Counted from the first letter of the stretch, positions 31,447-45,832 are shown. The stretch is 64,000 bases of DNA from Aquilaria yunnanensis (GCA_039654915.1 CM077600.1:39788492-39852491); one strand, 5' to 3'. Made by a program: numbers and translations. Notes: generated from the sequence alone by a model not told the origin.

Positions 31447-34400
31447 TTTAAGGGTTCAAGAAATTAGTACATTTTCTTTCAATGTTGTTGCTCAATAAAG
31501 GCTGGGACTGTTTTGATGGTGATCAAAGATCCTCTGGAGTCAAGTTGTATTTTTCTTTCAAAGCTTTATTTATTCTTCATAGTCCCTCTGTTATTGGACA
31601 AAGCAGCAAAGTCTTTCTATGGACCACAATTTCTTTATTCTATTCACCAATAAAGATACCACCAAACTCTACTTTTTTTCCATTATTTTCATCTCAATCC
31701 CCATGCCACATATTACCCTTTCCATATCAGCAACACATATAAGCCTGTTTACCTTCCATCAAAAAATGGACCAACACACAACTTTTTGCAAACTTGAAGG
31801 ACTGACTCTCACTGAGTAAAACTTAAGGTACTAACTTATTATAGTTAACAAAATCAATAGACCAAATGGGTATATAAGCCAAAAAATATTTTGATAAATG
31901 GGGGTAAAAATGATAAATGTTAATTTTGTGGTCAAACATGTTGACTTTTTGTCAACTTTGACCACTATTTTTTACCTCATCACCTAAGATTTTCGGCTGA
32001 TTCTTATTTTCTTTCTTCATTTTGTAGGTTGGAGAAGCGAACAATAGTATTTGAATGGCACCAAGACAAGTGAAACAAAAAATGGGTATGCGAAAGTCAA
32101 AGCGGATTTATAACTGTAAGGCTTAAGCCCTAGGAGTGAGGCATAAGCACCATAATTCAAAAGTTCCTGCCTGAAAATTGGACTCTGGAGGCCTAGGTGC
32201 CAGCTAAGGCCTAGGCGCCATAACACCCCTTCATGAGGCTTAGGCATTAAGCACCTTTAAACCTGGAGGCCTAGGTGCCAGAAGACCATCTTTTGGGGCC
32301 TAAGCGCCCCTGTACCCGGGAAGAATGGTCCCCCCACCTCAATTTTAAATCTAAGCTTCCTAATGGCCAAGGGTTTATACCCAAATGGGTTACTGAGGTG
32401 AAAATGACATCTCAAAGAGTAGAAAAACCTGGAACCTAACAAAAGAAATCATTCTTCATCTTCATCTTCTCATCTTAGACTTAGGTTTTTCATCACTATT
32501 CCTTGCATTTCTTCATCTTCCTTAAAAGCACTTGTGGATTTTTGCTTGGAGAATGCTTGGAGGACTTAAAGACTTGTCGAAGCCTTAAGGAATCAAGTAT
32601 CTAGAGTTTATTGGGTTCATTCTTTTCTTCTTTTATCTTGTATTCAGACATGGATGCTCTTTTATGTATTTTCATGTTTATGTTTAGTTTGATTATTGAG
32701 TAGTTTTCTTTACACTTTCTATGGTTGTAGCTACTTAAATTGGTTATGTTAGTTGAATTAATGGCTACTTGTCATTGATTTTCCTCCTTTGCTTGTTTAC
32801 TCTTCTCCTTGAGCTTATTGTTGTATTGATTGATTGAAGGTCCTAGTCCATTTCACCTTAGGTTTCTTTTAAACTCTTGGGAAAGATTAAAAGGAATTGG
32901 AAGTAGGGGAAGAGTATAATGGTCATGGGCTTGTTGGGAGATTAGTTTATGACACTAGGTGAAGGTAAATTGAAATTGTAATGCCTCTCTTAAACTAGCA
33001 ATTTGGATGAAAATCTATTGTAGTTTAAACTTGGGAGAGTAAGGGCCCAATTAGTTAACTTTTCCAACAAGTAGAAAAACCAAATCATTAACCTTAATTC
33101 ACTAGCTAACTAAGTCAAATAATGAAAACCATAGGAAGTGTATTTTGTTAATTCACTAGAAAACTTCTAATTTGCATTGTGTTTATTATTCTTGTTTAAT
33201 AGTAATTTAAGTAGAGTTGCAAACTTAGTTGTTTTCATAGTGAGTAAATCAACAATTGTTGTTTGTTTAGCTAAAATGAGTCTCATGGTAGTGGTAATTA
33301 GCAAATAATACAAATCAATACTCATGGGAATGATATCTTATTCACCCTATCTATACACATCCCGTGCGCTTGCGGATTAGGCTTTAAAACTCACAACAAA
33401 AAAAACATATATTTATAATTTAAAACTGATTGTAAATTTAAGCCATGTATACCATTACAGTGTAAAGTTTTTACAGACATTTAATACCAGAAAGAAAGAT
33501 TGTATCTTCTTATCAAATTGTGAATAAAAATGTTAAGGGTATTATAATGAATCAATATATAACTGAAAGAAAAAGAAAAGTTCATTAAATTTATTTACTC
33601 TTCTAAAACTTAATAAAAATATGCCATGTAAAATATTGAGATAAAATTTACTAGGGTCACCTACCTTATTTTCATATCCTAAACAGGTACTTGACATTTA
33701 AGTTACACTAGCGATGTGCCTTTCTTTTTACCGCGCATCCTAATCGGATATTTTTCATCAATTCCAATGTTAAGCATAACAAAAAAATGTTAACCTGACA
33801 TAAAAAAACACTAAATAAATTATAAAATAACACTTACAATTCTCCAACTTTTCTAATTAACAATTTTAAATCATACAGTTCTAAATGTATTGTTTATACT
33901 CCTAATGTAACAAATCCCTCTCTTTTTTGCTCCCTCTGCCCCTTCTCACATCTCTCCTCCTGGTTCTTTTCCTTCCCCATTGGCTTCTTAATCAAAACCA
34001 AATCTATCAATTCAAAATCCACCCATTTTTGTACAAAACTCAAATCAAGCCACAAACTAGCATTTTCTCTTGCCTCTATGACCAATTCTTACAAATATAA
34101 GTAACAGTCAACTCTCATGAAACCTCGATGATCACTGTCTTCTATAACCTTTCATGATGTCCATTTTTGTCTACGTAGGTGGGTTTTGCTCATCTTTGAA
34201 TGGGCAACAACAACCCTACGGTTTAGGAAATCGATTTCTCATTGTTTGAAATGAATTAAAGTTGAAAACTTTTAGGTTTTTAAAATTGCTCAAGAACCAT
34301 AGACTTGACTCGATTAGCTTGAGGGCTTTATGTGCAAAATTGACTTGATCTAAGTAAGTTGTTGAGCTTGGCGATGGACTTGAGCCAGTCCATCCCGGTC

Positions 34401-34483
34401 GGCGAGAGATGGTGCAATTTGTGGGTGATCTGTTCAATCCAACTCTAGGCTTCTTCTAGGAAGATGGTAAGGCCACAGTAGTT
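31447..34483. other. Repeat-derived region, partly an inverted relative of 29.7-31.25 kb
   Basis: No supported gene. At 32100-32330 the word aggcctaggtgcc or close variants recur several times. 32400-33380 has the layout of a non-coding retroelement derivative. 33400-34480 is AT-rich. The 31482-31742 frame lies just downstream of the O-methyltransferase stop and shows no domain. Confidence 0.4.
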
Positions 34484-34760
34484 GGGGCTGGCCTACATCA
34501 GGCTATCATGGCCTAGACCAAAGACTAGGAAGTTGCATAGGGCCTTCTTCTTGAGGATCCATGCCAAGGCAAAGATTTCCTTGAAGGTTTGCTGTGGTGT
34601 AATGTTGGTGGTGGTTGGCCATTGTGGTTGGGGCCGGCCCACATTAGGTTATCATGGCCTAGAATGAAGACTAGGAAGTTGCACGAGGCCTTCATCTTGA
34701 AGATCCATGACAAGACAAAGATTTCCTTAAAGGTTTGCTATAGTGTGATGTTGGTGGTGG
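34484..34760 (+). repeat. 146-bp tandem duplication
   Basis: The block starting ggggctggcctacatcagg at 34484 recurs as ggggccggcccacattagg at 34630 and continues through atgttggtggtgg in both copies. The frames spanning it look like repeat products. Confidence 0.85.
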
Positions 34761-36080
34761 CTTAGTGGATGAGGGTGTTGGCCAAAGAAAGCGGAGCTTT
34801 AGTTAAGGGAAGTCATTTGTTCTTACGATTAGCATATGGCATTTTGGAGAAAGCCATGGAGGTAAGAGGAATTGATGGTTCGTTTGCAAGTGAAGAAGAA
34901 GAAGGTCGATAAAGTGTGGGAAAGAAAATAGGTTAAACGAAAATAGCTAAATCTGATGTGCTAGCAAGCTAGATTTTTAAGAGGTTTGGGGGACAATGGG
35001 TATGATGTTGTTGTTGTTGAAGTCACCGTGCGCAACGTGCAAGCTACAGCGGTAGTAGTAGCCGGAGAGCAAAAGAATGTGGTGACCAAAAGTAGGAAAA
35101 GAAAGAGGGGGATGAGGGAGGTCATGGGAAAAGTTTAGAGTTTAAAATTGTTGATAGAAAAAGTTAGAAGGCTACATGTGTTATTTTACAATTTATTTTA
35201 GTATTTATGTTATGTCAAGTTAACATTTTTTCCATTAGACTTAAAGCTGAAATTGATTGAAAGTAATTGATTTTGACACATAATAAGAAAAAATTGTACT
35301 TCTCTAGGACAACTTAAAGGTTAGATATCTATGTAAGACATGAAAATAAGCTAGGTGACCCACGATAGAATTTACCCTAGAATATTGTAAAGTTTAACAA
35401 AAGATTCTTAATTATATTTAAGACTAGTACTGCATCATTAAAGGAATCACAATACCACTATACCGTATATATAACTGTACAATATTAATGTATTTTCATG
35501 CATTGAAATTAATCATGCTTGAATAAACATTTGCCCTGAAAGTTAGGTCAAACTAGCCGTAGCAGCAGCTTCCTCCTGGAAAAAGAAACAGAACCTCCTT
35601 CGAGAAGCCAAGGAATTAATAATGTGTCATCTCCAATTCTTATTCCAAAATGAGTAAGCTATGTCCATCAAAACAAGTGTCACCAAACAGCATAATTAAT
35701 TAAGCAACAAAGGCAAGCACACACACATGCGCACGCATATATATTACATCAGAAGATAAATAAAAAAACACCATCTTGTATCTTTTTGTATATAGCAATA
35801 TAGCATTAGCAGTTGTTGCAAATGCCTGACAAAAAGTTGGAAATTCCAATCTGAGCTATACTACTACTTTAGCATATAGATGATTTATGGCCATGTGATA
35901 ATAAGCAAATAAAGTCATAAGTTGCTAACCTTGTCAATATTGGGAGTGGATTCAACAGAGACATCTGTGAAGAGGAGGTCATGCTCTCTCACGAACTATT
36001 GTCCTTTTTTTTTTTGGCCTTGTTTGATGAGAAGAAGGTCAGATATAAACCTAAGTCTTTAACCCCTAAGGTAGACATGC
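34761..36080. other. AT-rich intergenic DNA without recognised features
   Basis: No gene or clear element seen. A few GC-richer words at 35010-35110 do not form a frame. Confidence 0.5.
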
Positions 36081-36084
36081 AAAG

Positions 36085-37475
36085 TAGTCAAGTGGTTTGA
36101 AATGTGGTGTCTTGTGACGGATTGTCTTGAGGGATGGGTTCAAGGTGCTTCTCTCCCTTATTTTTAATTGTTTTTTTAACTTTTTCTCATTTTTTTTTTA
36201 ATTTTCCATTATACCCTTATCTTATTTTTATTTTTTTTATTTTCAAGATAATTAATAAAAAAGGATCAGTCCTTCATTCGGGGCATTATTTTATCCATTT
36301 CTTTTTCTTTTATTTTTTTCTTTACTTTTTTTTAATTTACCCTATTATTTATTTTATTTTTCTCTAGTTTCATGTTAAATACTCAATAAGATTAGTCCAA
36401 ATAACTTTAATTTTTTTTCATTATTTGTCCTCACTCTAAGCTGAATTGTTGGCAATTAGGTATTTGTTCTTTTATAAGATCAAACTTATTCTTTTAGATA
36501 AAACTAGTTTTTTATTAGATTTTTTATGATAATTCAACAAAATCAAATTAAAAGATGTTAAAATTAGCCCTTTCATTCTACCAATATAAAAATTTCCAAG
36601 AATAAAGCACAAAAACAAACTATCATTAAATTTGGATTTGGCAGTCTTTTTTATCTGAAACTAATAGTAGTTGGATAGAAGTTATTACACTTTTTGATTC
36701 CTTGCTTTGACTGCAACTAATTATTTTGACCATCGTCAGTTTGTGATTGTTCTTTCATTTATTCATATTTATTTCCTTATATGAACTAGTTTTCTTTATT
36801 AATAGCTCTTTATTTTTTTTATTAGAATGTGTTTGTTCTTTTATTAGTTTATATTTGTTCATTTAGACGAACTTGATGTTTGTTCCTTTATCAGTAGCTC
36901 ATTGTTATTTTATTAATATCTATTTATTCTTTTATCAGTTCATATTTATTTTTTTAGATTAACTAATTATTTGTTCTTTTATTAGTAGTAATTTGCTCAT
37001 TTGTCAATTATTGTTTTAAACAAGGAAGAGAGAGTTTGCATTGTCTTATTTCAAATTTAATGTAAGAGAGTATTTGTATCATGAATCCTTCCAGAAAAAA
37101 GATAGCAAAAATAAAAAATAAAGAATCAAAATGGAAAAAAATAAGCAGATAGCAAAAAAGAACAAGAAGAAATAAAAATAATATAAAAATAAAAAATGAA
37201 TAAAATTGAGGCAAAAAAATAGATAAAAGTGAATTATAAAATAAAATAATTAAGGGAATAATATATAAAATAAAAAAAAGAAATAAAAAACTAGAAAAAG
37301 AAAATTAACGAGGAATAATTTAAAACATGAGCCATAGAAAAAAAGGGGAAAAAACAAAAAAAAATCAAACAAAGGTTAAAAAATGGTAAAATAAAAAAAA
37401 GGGCAAATGTGGGAATAGGGATTCAAACCGCGACATTGAAATTGCATTTGCACCTTTCCAACCAATTTTTCAAAC
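36085..37475. mobile_element. Possible inverted-repeat element with an AT-rich tandem core
   Basis: The left edge (agtggtttgaaatgtggtg, gggatgggttcaaggtgc) and the reverse complement of the right edge (ttggttggaaaggtgcaaat, cgcggtttgaatccct) are loosely similar. Each is followed by T-rich sequence on its own strand. The core at 36740-37010 has imperfect repeats of tttgttcttttattagt. No target duplication was identified. Confidence 0.35.
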
Positions 37476-37513
37476 TGCCATTTTTGTCTAAAATGCCTAG
37501 ACAATATATTATA

Positions 37514-37805
37514 CTCCCTCCGTTCCATTTTAATTGAAACATTTCTCTGGGTACGGAAGTTAATGTGTATGTAATTTGTGTTAATTTTTTATGTAGTAAA
37601 AGTTTAAATAATGATTAAAAAAGAAAAGATTCTTTTTTGGGTTTTGCGCCGTGAGAGATTGAGTGGATATTAAAAAAAGAGTCTTTATTGGGTTTTGTAT
37701 AAAAGGATTATTTAATTGTTTAAACTTTTCCAAAAGAGGAAACGTTTCAACCTTTTGGGACATCCTAAAAAGAAATATGTTTTAAGTAAATTGGGACGGA
37801 GGGAG
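37514..37805. mobile_element. Stowaway-type (Tc1/mariner) MITE, 292 bp
   Basis: The left end ctccctccgttccatttt and the right end gggacggagggag are the classic Stowaway inverted termini, and TA flanks both ends (37512-37513, 37806-37807). There is no coding capacity. Confidence 0.92.
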
Positions 37806-37807
37806 TA

Positions 37808-40800
37808 ATTAGTATGTGACATGTCTTGATGCACTCATGGGCGAGACACACACAAGATATAATCTTTTTAGCAACAAGTGTATGGTGATGTTGGGGTTAT
37901 TAGAGGTGTGTCTCAATTCCACCAATCCATTTCTCCAAGTGACAAAAACGTCTCCCTCCTCGTTATCTTGTAACCAATCAGTGCCCTTACCGCCATTCTC
38001 TAGTAAGACCTCATGATGGATATGAAGCACTTGTGATAAAAAATTATATTGTGCACATATATGCAATTGTATATAACTATATTTTAGATAGAAAATTTTC
38101 TCACATGTTTTTGTCCCCTCACGATATACTCTTTATCTAATGCAATTGCACATAACCACATATTTACTAAAACTATGCTATGTGGAATTAGACATATATG
38201 CACAATATACTACTTCACTCATCGCTTATCTGTACATGACCTGTTGCTTTGGCTCTTTCTCATGTAATTAGGCTGTGCCAAGCATTGGCCCATGTTTCTT
38301 TTTCTTTTCAATGGGCGTCTATTCTAGTAATAGTAACTGATACTTTAAGAAATTTTGTTAATGTTACAATACGTGCTCACAAAAAACAACCATAGAGATA
38401 TCTTTCATTGTCCATCAAAATAAACTAATGAATTTTAGTGAATCCCCACTAATGATAATTTCTAAATATATTCATAATTTTAAAAAGTAATCGTCAATTG
38501 CTAGTTAATCAAGTCCCATATAGTGGTCTTTATAAAACAGGTGTTCCAGGGTTTACCAAAACCCAACTCGACTTGCATCAACTTCAAGTTTCACACTTTC
38601 AAACCCACCTAACCCACATTTATTCCAAATTTGATCAAAACAGACTTACAAATAAAAGCAGTTCGGTCAGCTTAATATGACCAATTTCAACTTCCCCCCA
38701 TAAACAAAACATTATATATGAGGTTTCTTCTAAGGTGAAATTACAAAACTTAGCCCACCTTAAGGCTAAACACACTTTTATGGTTAAAATCATTCCATGC
38801 AATTCAAGCTATTAAAATGATAATTGTAACTCATTAGCATCAAATAACATTCCTGGTCCATTTTTTTTAGGCCTCTCACATTGCACTTGGTAATTGCAGT
38901 AAACTTTATCTAGATCTCATCTAATGCTTAGACAGCAAAGGAAAAAAATAGTTAAATGAAAAATGGAATAAAAAGGAAATAGTTAGATTCACCAAGCTTG
39001 TTATAAATGAGAAAAAGTAATTTTATAATGATGTTAATAATAAAAAAATGAACTTCAGAAAACTATATTAAATGTGAATTTTCTAGTTACTAAACCATTA
39101 TATAAGTGACCATTTTGCCAAAAAAAAAAAAAGGTCTATCCACCTTAGGAAGAAATTATGTTTATGATACGTTGATATAATTTTTACTTATTGATTAAGA
39201 TTATCAAAATTATGATTAGATTAGGAATTTGGTTAGGGTTAGGATGAGCTCATGTTTTTTCCTTCAGAGCTGGGAGAGGTTGGGCTGGAAGCAGTTAGTA
39301 TAGAGAATAAAAACTAGGTCATTTTAGATTTACCAAGTTTTACACTTTCAACCTGAACTGACCCTCAGACTTTACCAAGTATTTGTTTTGGAACAAATTG
39401 ACTTGTACTCACATAAAACTCACGTGACCATCAAGTCAAAATAGCTAGTTTAATAGGTTGAGAAGGCTGGATAAACATCCTAGGATCAATTAGGCTTTCT
39501 TAATATCATATTAAATGACACTTATTCAAGGTTTGATCCAAATTTTAATTTTCTACTATCATTTTAAAACCTACACTTAGCTTCTTAATATGCCTCAACT
39601 TTAACATCATGAAACAACTCTCACCATCACTTTGCTTCCCACAAGCCTTAGGGCTTGAAAAAGAATAGCAAGGGCAGCTACAACCACTCTTGTCATGGGG
39701 CATGTCTCGGTTTCATGTGGACAATGTTGTGGATTATGTCTTTTAGCCTATATTGGAATAGAATAGAGCTATTGATGCCTTCTGCTTGATTTAAGGATAA
39801 AACCCGTCATTCCCTTCTCCTTTCTCAAGCAAATTGGACACAAACTTCATCCACTGTACGTAAATACTTGTGCTTATAGGGAAATCCATTTTTTTGGGTT
39901 GTTCGCAGAACATCTTGTCTCTATGCTAATTGACTTCTTTTTTATGAAGCACCAACCCTTCAGAATGGCAGTAGCTTCAGCGTGTCATGTTTTTAAGTAG
40001 AGCTTTTCTTGCAAGAAAGAACTTTGTCATGCCCTCCAGATCGCAACCCAAGAATTTGAAGAATGTTATCACTATTGCCATAACTCTCTACAACAATTGG
40101 ATCCTTAAAGAACAATTACAGTCATAAGAAATCACCTATACTCCTAAACTTTTATGAGTGATTTAATTAACAATTACTTTTGTGCAACAAAATCAAGCAC
40201 TCTGATTTAAGATTTTGAACAATAACATGAGGCCGCTGCCTGATTTCAAAATTTGCATGCTTCTATCTTCATGTTGTGTTGATATGTCACAAACTCTGTC
40301 CCTTTGTTCAGTGCAAGGACCCAAATATTTAGGCCTGTTTAGTTCCTAAAAATTTTTCAAAATTTAAAAAAAAAATTTTGAAAATTAAAAAATGAAAACA
40401 AAACATGTTTAACATATGAGTTTTCTTTTTCTATTTTCTGACAAAACAAAATTTCAAATTATGAAGAATTGGAAAACATTGTTTTTAATGTTTCCCAATT
40501 TTCCATCATCGCATATCTGCTAGCGATTTCTCATCCTCTTACGCCGTCGAGCGCCCATCACCGCATCACGGACTCACGAACCAGCTTCTTCCTTATAGTT
40601 ACCACCTGACTAATCTCCTCGTCACCCTCGCCGAACCAGCTTCCTTGGAATCGACAAGCAGCAGCAATTGGAATCGGCAACTGGCTTCGTCGGAAATTGG
40701 GTTTAGATGTAAGGAATAAAAACATTAGGAGCATAGTTAACATAAAGTAAAAAGTTGGGGTCTGGGTTTGGGTTTTATCCTTTTCACTTTTGAAACTGAG

Positions 40801-41267
40801 AGACTTAGGAAAACTATCTATGTATAGTGCACAAACTTTTCTTAAACTTTAAAAAAAGAGATTGAACTTTTTTTATTTATGTATATGCATAATACTTATC
40901 ATCTTTACTAATAGTAAAACAAGTAAACATGTTTTCCAATAAGCATCTTAGAAAATTGGACATAAAAACTGAAAACTAGAAACAGAAAATAAAAAGAAAA
41001 ACTATTTTCCACAACCAAACACTAACTTACTTTCTCTTTTATTTGCCCTCTTTTCTGTCCATAGCCCGTGGTAGAACCTATCGTAGACCACTTTTGTGAA
41101 GAATGAAGGGGCTTGAGGAAAGAGTGATGCTCGACACTAACAGGGACCTAATACCTCAATTAAATTGTTCTTATCTATGGGATGCTCCGCGCACAAATAA
41201 TCCAAGACTCATAAATGCAAGCAACCACAGTGTTTGGGATTAAAGGTAATTAGGCAGACCTTTTTCA
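37808..41267. other. AT-rich intergenic DNA with a possible hAT-like element at about 40331-41022
   Basis: No supported gene. Near 40331 the sequence cctgtttagttcctaaaaat and near 41022 the reverse-strand sequence gtgtttggttgtggaaaata resemble each other as hAT-like termini. No 8-bp duplication was found, so the element is tentative. Its core has a short GC-richer stretch (40510-40700) that is not recognised. Confidence 0.4.
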
Positions 41268-41434
41268 CTAACTGTGTCTCCAAGCTGATAACTGCAACCA
41301 TGCAACACCAAGAATGACGAGCTCGGTTGAGGTGACCTTCTTGAGCTGGTTAACTAACTTGATCGCATCAACTCCATCTCCAACTACAACCAACTGGTCA
41401 CGACCATCTCCTTCAATTTCAGCAGGGTGTACAC
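41268..41434 (-). pseudogene. HMA-domain (HIPP-like) exon remnant
   Basis: After an acceptor-like ttattgcag at 41435, the minus strand encodes VHPAEIEGDGRDQLVVVGDG then VDAIKLVNQLKKVTSTELVI, ending in TAG at 41268-41270. This matches the second exon of plant heavy-metal-associated-domain proteins (GDGVDAVKL..LRKK..ELV). The metal-binding CxxC normally lies in the first exon, which I could not find in the 600 bp upstream. One Lys of the usual LRKKVG motif also seems lost. It is probably a broken copy, though a distant first exon cannot be excluded. Confidence 0.5.
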
Positions 41435-44400
41435 CTGCAATAAATCATTTCCTGTCTAGTATGAAATAATGCTAGAGCTTACTCCCATAAAAGGCATGTT
41501 TACTCAGCTGCCCTACATGAAGGATCTACTAGTACAATCAAAAAAATAAAACTTCCACTTAATCAAAGAGACTATTATAGGCAAGGATCTATCTTTACAA
41601 TCATTAATTCAAGCAAGAGCATTGTCCGACAGAAACATAACTTAGACAAGAAAAGTGGAGTTGAACGGTTATCAACTTGTAATGGGTTTCTAAGACGGGG
41701 ATGGAAGGGGTACAAAATTAACCAAAATGTATGGTGGCAGGAGGTACAAACTATCTGAGGCATCCAAGACCTTGTAAGCCCGAGCTTTTACACGTTCGAG
41801 ATTCATCATATTCAACAAAATTTTTTGCTGCACCATTCACAAATAACCAAATTGAGCGTCGACGAACTAAAATGAATGAGAGATAAGTCGGATTCGAGGA
41901 AAATGGAGGGAATAAGATATGTTGTACCGTTGCTATCATTTGGGAATGGGAAGGCGTGAATCGGCCACTTTCGTAGTGATTGAACAAATAAACCATCACG
42001 GAAACAAACGGCGAGTTGCTTTCCTCGTTCCCGTGGAATTGGGCTAAGCGAAACACAGGCCTGCCGATGTCTTTTTAATCCTGGGCTATTTTTGGGTTAG
42101 AGTAAGTCCAGACCTTCACTTTCATCATTTTCTTTTGCCCTTTTCAATAGACCACTGAATTTTGACCTTTACAGAAATTATAAATTTCATACAATATTTA
42201 GTATATTTCATGCTATTATAATACGCAGCCAGTACGTATTCTCACTATGGTAACCAATAACCTTTTGAGCTAATTATAATTACCCCTTTAATTCAAAGTA
42301 CATTTACCTTAGATGTTTTAAAATCTACATTTACCCTATTCTTATTACACCCCACACAAACAGTTCGTTAAGAAGCATTGTTTTTACTGAAAACTGTGGA
42401 AGGAGAGAGAGAGGAGGTGAACGAAGGGGCATGGCGGTGAGTCCAAGTAATGTACTTGCCGACGGGCAATGAGATCGATAAGAAAAGGGCTATGAAAATT
42501 GATTTGTGATGGATTGGATATGACGGCCCATTTATTAAAGCGTCCACTCCACCTCTTTTTGTAGGTCGTTTGATATGCGCCCGACCTTTTTTGTGTCATA
42601 CCAGCAAAAATTAAAAATTATCCTTATTAAAATTTCATGATTCCAACCATACACCTTCTTAACTTCTTTATCTCCCTCCTCTCATTCCTTTGCATCTTCC
42701 ATCCCATCTATCTCTAGCGTGTTGCCATCGCAAAAGGTTTCTTTGCACTGCCTAACCTCATCGCATGTCATGTTCCCCACCGGCAACGCCAAATGGAGGA
42801 GGAACAGCCAATGGGAACCCCTCCACCCCTCACATTCCATTTTCGATCTACTACCACTCGGCATCATCGTTCTCCATCGGCCCACCTAGAAGTTGTCTGC
42901 CTTCACCAAAGTTGGAGCCCAAGTCACCGCTGCCCTTGTTTTGTCGTCCCATCGTTGAATAAAGAAGCGTTGTTTCGCCTTGTTTCACTGTCGCACAAGC
43001 ATGATTTCAGAATTTATGAGCAAATTTAATTTTAGCCCTCAATTTTTCTCCTTTTACCTAATTTTACTCCAACTTTATGTTTAAGCTAAAATTTTTAATT
43101 ATGTGTACACATATAAAAAAATAATATGGAAGAAATCATAAAATTATTTACAAACAAAAATAATATATCAGTAACAGTTCTACAATTTCATTTGTAACAT
43201 ATCTATCATATATTCTGTACATATCTGTTACTTGCTTTATATATGGAGTGTTATACATATCAAATATTCAATTTACACATATCTCTAGTTTTGAAAGAAG
43301 CAGGATTTGACGCGTCTATACTTTTTTTATGGGAAGTTGAACTTATACATACTATTGAGTATATCGATAACATATCTATAATATCATTTGTATATATATC
43401 ACACATTATTTATATAAATCTCTCATTATCTTTTTACATCATGTTTGTATATATTTAGTATCTGATTTATATGTATCTTTAATTTTGAAAAGATATAGAA
43501 TTTGATATGTTCACAATTTTTTTATACTATGAGAGGCAGTGGCAGAGCCATATTTAAGAGAGCGGGGGCAATTGCCTCCACTGAATTTTAGAAATTTTGG
43601 GAAACTTAAATATTTAGTATTATATCTTTAATAAAATTTGTAACTTGACCCATAGGTTTTAAATTTTATAGCTATATATTATAAAATAATTATTTATTGC
43701 CCCATTAACAATTTTATAACTACAGATTCGAACTAATATCACCACAATGTTGGAAAAATCGACACTTACCGTTAACATTATTCTGTGGGTACATATGAGA
43801 GGGCTAAGCAAATAATTGAATGTTGGACTGTTGAAACAACAACTTGAGGATAGTATTTAAGTCCTAAGGTTAAGTGCCAGATGGGATTAAGCCTAACAGA
43901 GATAATGTTTCAAAGTTTTAGGAGTAATATTTTTAAAAAATTTAATTAGTTACAATACTTAGTGTCAATTCGTTTCAACTTAATCCAAATTAGGTTATTT
44001 TTATTTTATATTATTTTTTATCTAAAATTAATTTTATTTAAAATTTAATATTATGTAAGTATAATAATCCATTGAAAATACAATTTTTATAATCTTACTA
44101 AATTTTTATGAATTTTTCTAGCTTTAGGATTTAAAAAGGAAAATTTCATAAAAATTTAATAACATCATGAAAATTTAATCTTAAATGGATTATTATATTG
44201 ACATAATATTGACTTTCAAATAAAATTGATTTTAGGTAAAAATAAAATAAAAATAAAAATAAGTAATTTTAGATTAAATTAACTTAACTTAAAACAAACT
44301 AGCTTTTAATTATAAGGGTAAATAAAATTGAGTTGAGGACTAAAATTGGTCTTCTCCATATAATAAATAACAGGTTATATAACTCTATTGTCAGATCAGT

Positions 44401-45832
44401 GTTTCCCATCCTAATTAATGGGCAAATATTAGACTTGAGGATACGTAAGGATTGTGATTACACAAAATGAATTATATTCAAGGAATTTTAACAGAACAAA
44501 TTGAAAGTAAAGGGTCTCAAATATAAGACCCAGAAAAAAAAAAAAAGGATCATGGCGGGTTAATTTCACCTTTACATAACAACGTACAACTTTAATACTG
44601 TCAATCCCAACCCTTGCACTACAGGAGATTTTTCTTTATAGGAATTGGACTTGGCATAAGTGAGGTAAGGGAGATTCGTTAAATAAGATCAACATATAAC
44701 CATTGGTTAGGGATTCATAATTGTGCTCAAAAGCTAGTTATCGGTTAAGAGATAGACTAACTTTTGACAAATTTCAATAATTTGAGCCAAGTTATTCGGA
44801 TACATTCTTAACATTCTCTTTTGTGAATGATTCCATTGCATGAGTGTTAGTAATTCCCCTTTGAACTAAGGTCTATCGAACCATTGGCTTTTACACCACT
44901 TGCTACGGAAGTTTATAAACTTACATTTGTATAGATTCACATGCTAATTAAATATTGAGTCATGAGATCATTATCACACATATGAATCTCGCTAAAACCA
45001 ATATAATATGTCCCTGATTTTCTTGCAAGATGTTGTTCAAGATATAAAACCCACTCAATTTGGAAAAAAGCTCTCACACACACATATTAACGGATAAGGG
45101 GAGCAAAAGCTTATGACAAGTGTCTTTGGGATGGTGGTTTAAAACTAGGTTTAGTCCTTAAAATTTTTGGTTTGTGTCATTTAGGTATGTGAGTCATTGT
45201 TAGATTGGTGGCATGTGTCCTCACATTGATGACCTAAGTAAACTGGGATGATTTCACATGTGATGTGCTTGTATTTACCCTTGCATCTTTAGATGTTGAA
45301 ATCATATCATTGTGTAAAAATTATAGCTTACGGTGAACATTTTCCTTTGTTTTTTTTGGTACGAGTCCTTGGATGTTAATATTGTAAATTAGGAGCTTAT
45401 ATTTATTGTAGTTGTCCATTATTATGTTGGTGGTGTGTGGTTTGATATGGATGTAGTTGCGATGAGGAAACTAGGGGGAGTAATGAGATATTATTTGAGA
45501 TATATTTATTGGTTTAGTTCAAATGAAAACATTGATAAATTCATTTGGTTTTAGTTAAGAATTTCATTATCCAAACTATGCAGTTTACTAATATTTATAA
45601 GTTGTTAATATTTGCCCCCGATAGAGTGGGGGTCTCTCCGCTAGTATACATAAAGCACAAGTGAGTGTTATAATCTGAAAATGTGTCCCATGGGCTGCAC
45701 GTTAAGTCCAATTCAGTCCTCATATGTCCTTTTTTTTTCATTTAGGCTCCTCAGGTATTCAAAGGTTGTAGTTATGTCATACTTACAATCATGACACGTG
45801 TGATGACATGTTGGGCTAATGCCATGACAAGA
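41435..45832. other. AT-rich region, mostly repeat remnants
   Basis: No supported gene. A segment at 43547-43740 (cagtggcagagccat ... gcgggggcaattgcc) resembles the start of a common plant repeat, and a similar start occurs near 46950. Frames at 41751-42056 and 42682-43029 have no recognised domain. Confidence 0.4.

Noticed and set aside
40331..41022. hAT element with cctgtttagttcc / gtgtttggttgtgg ends
   Set aside because: No 8-bp duplication found and terminal similarity is weak; mentioned only as a possibility.
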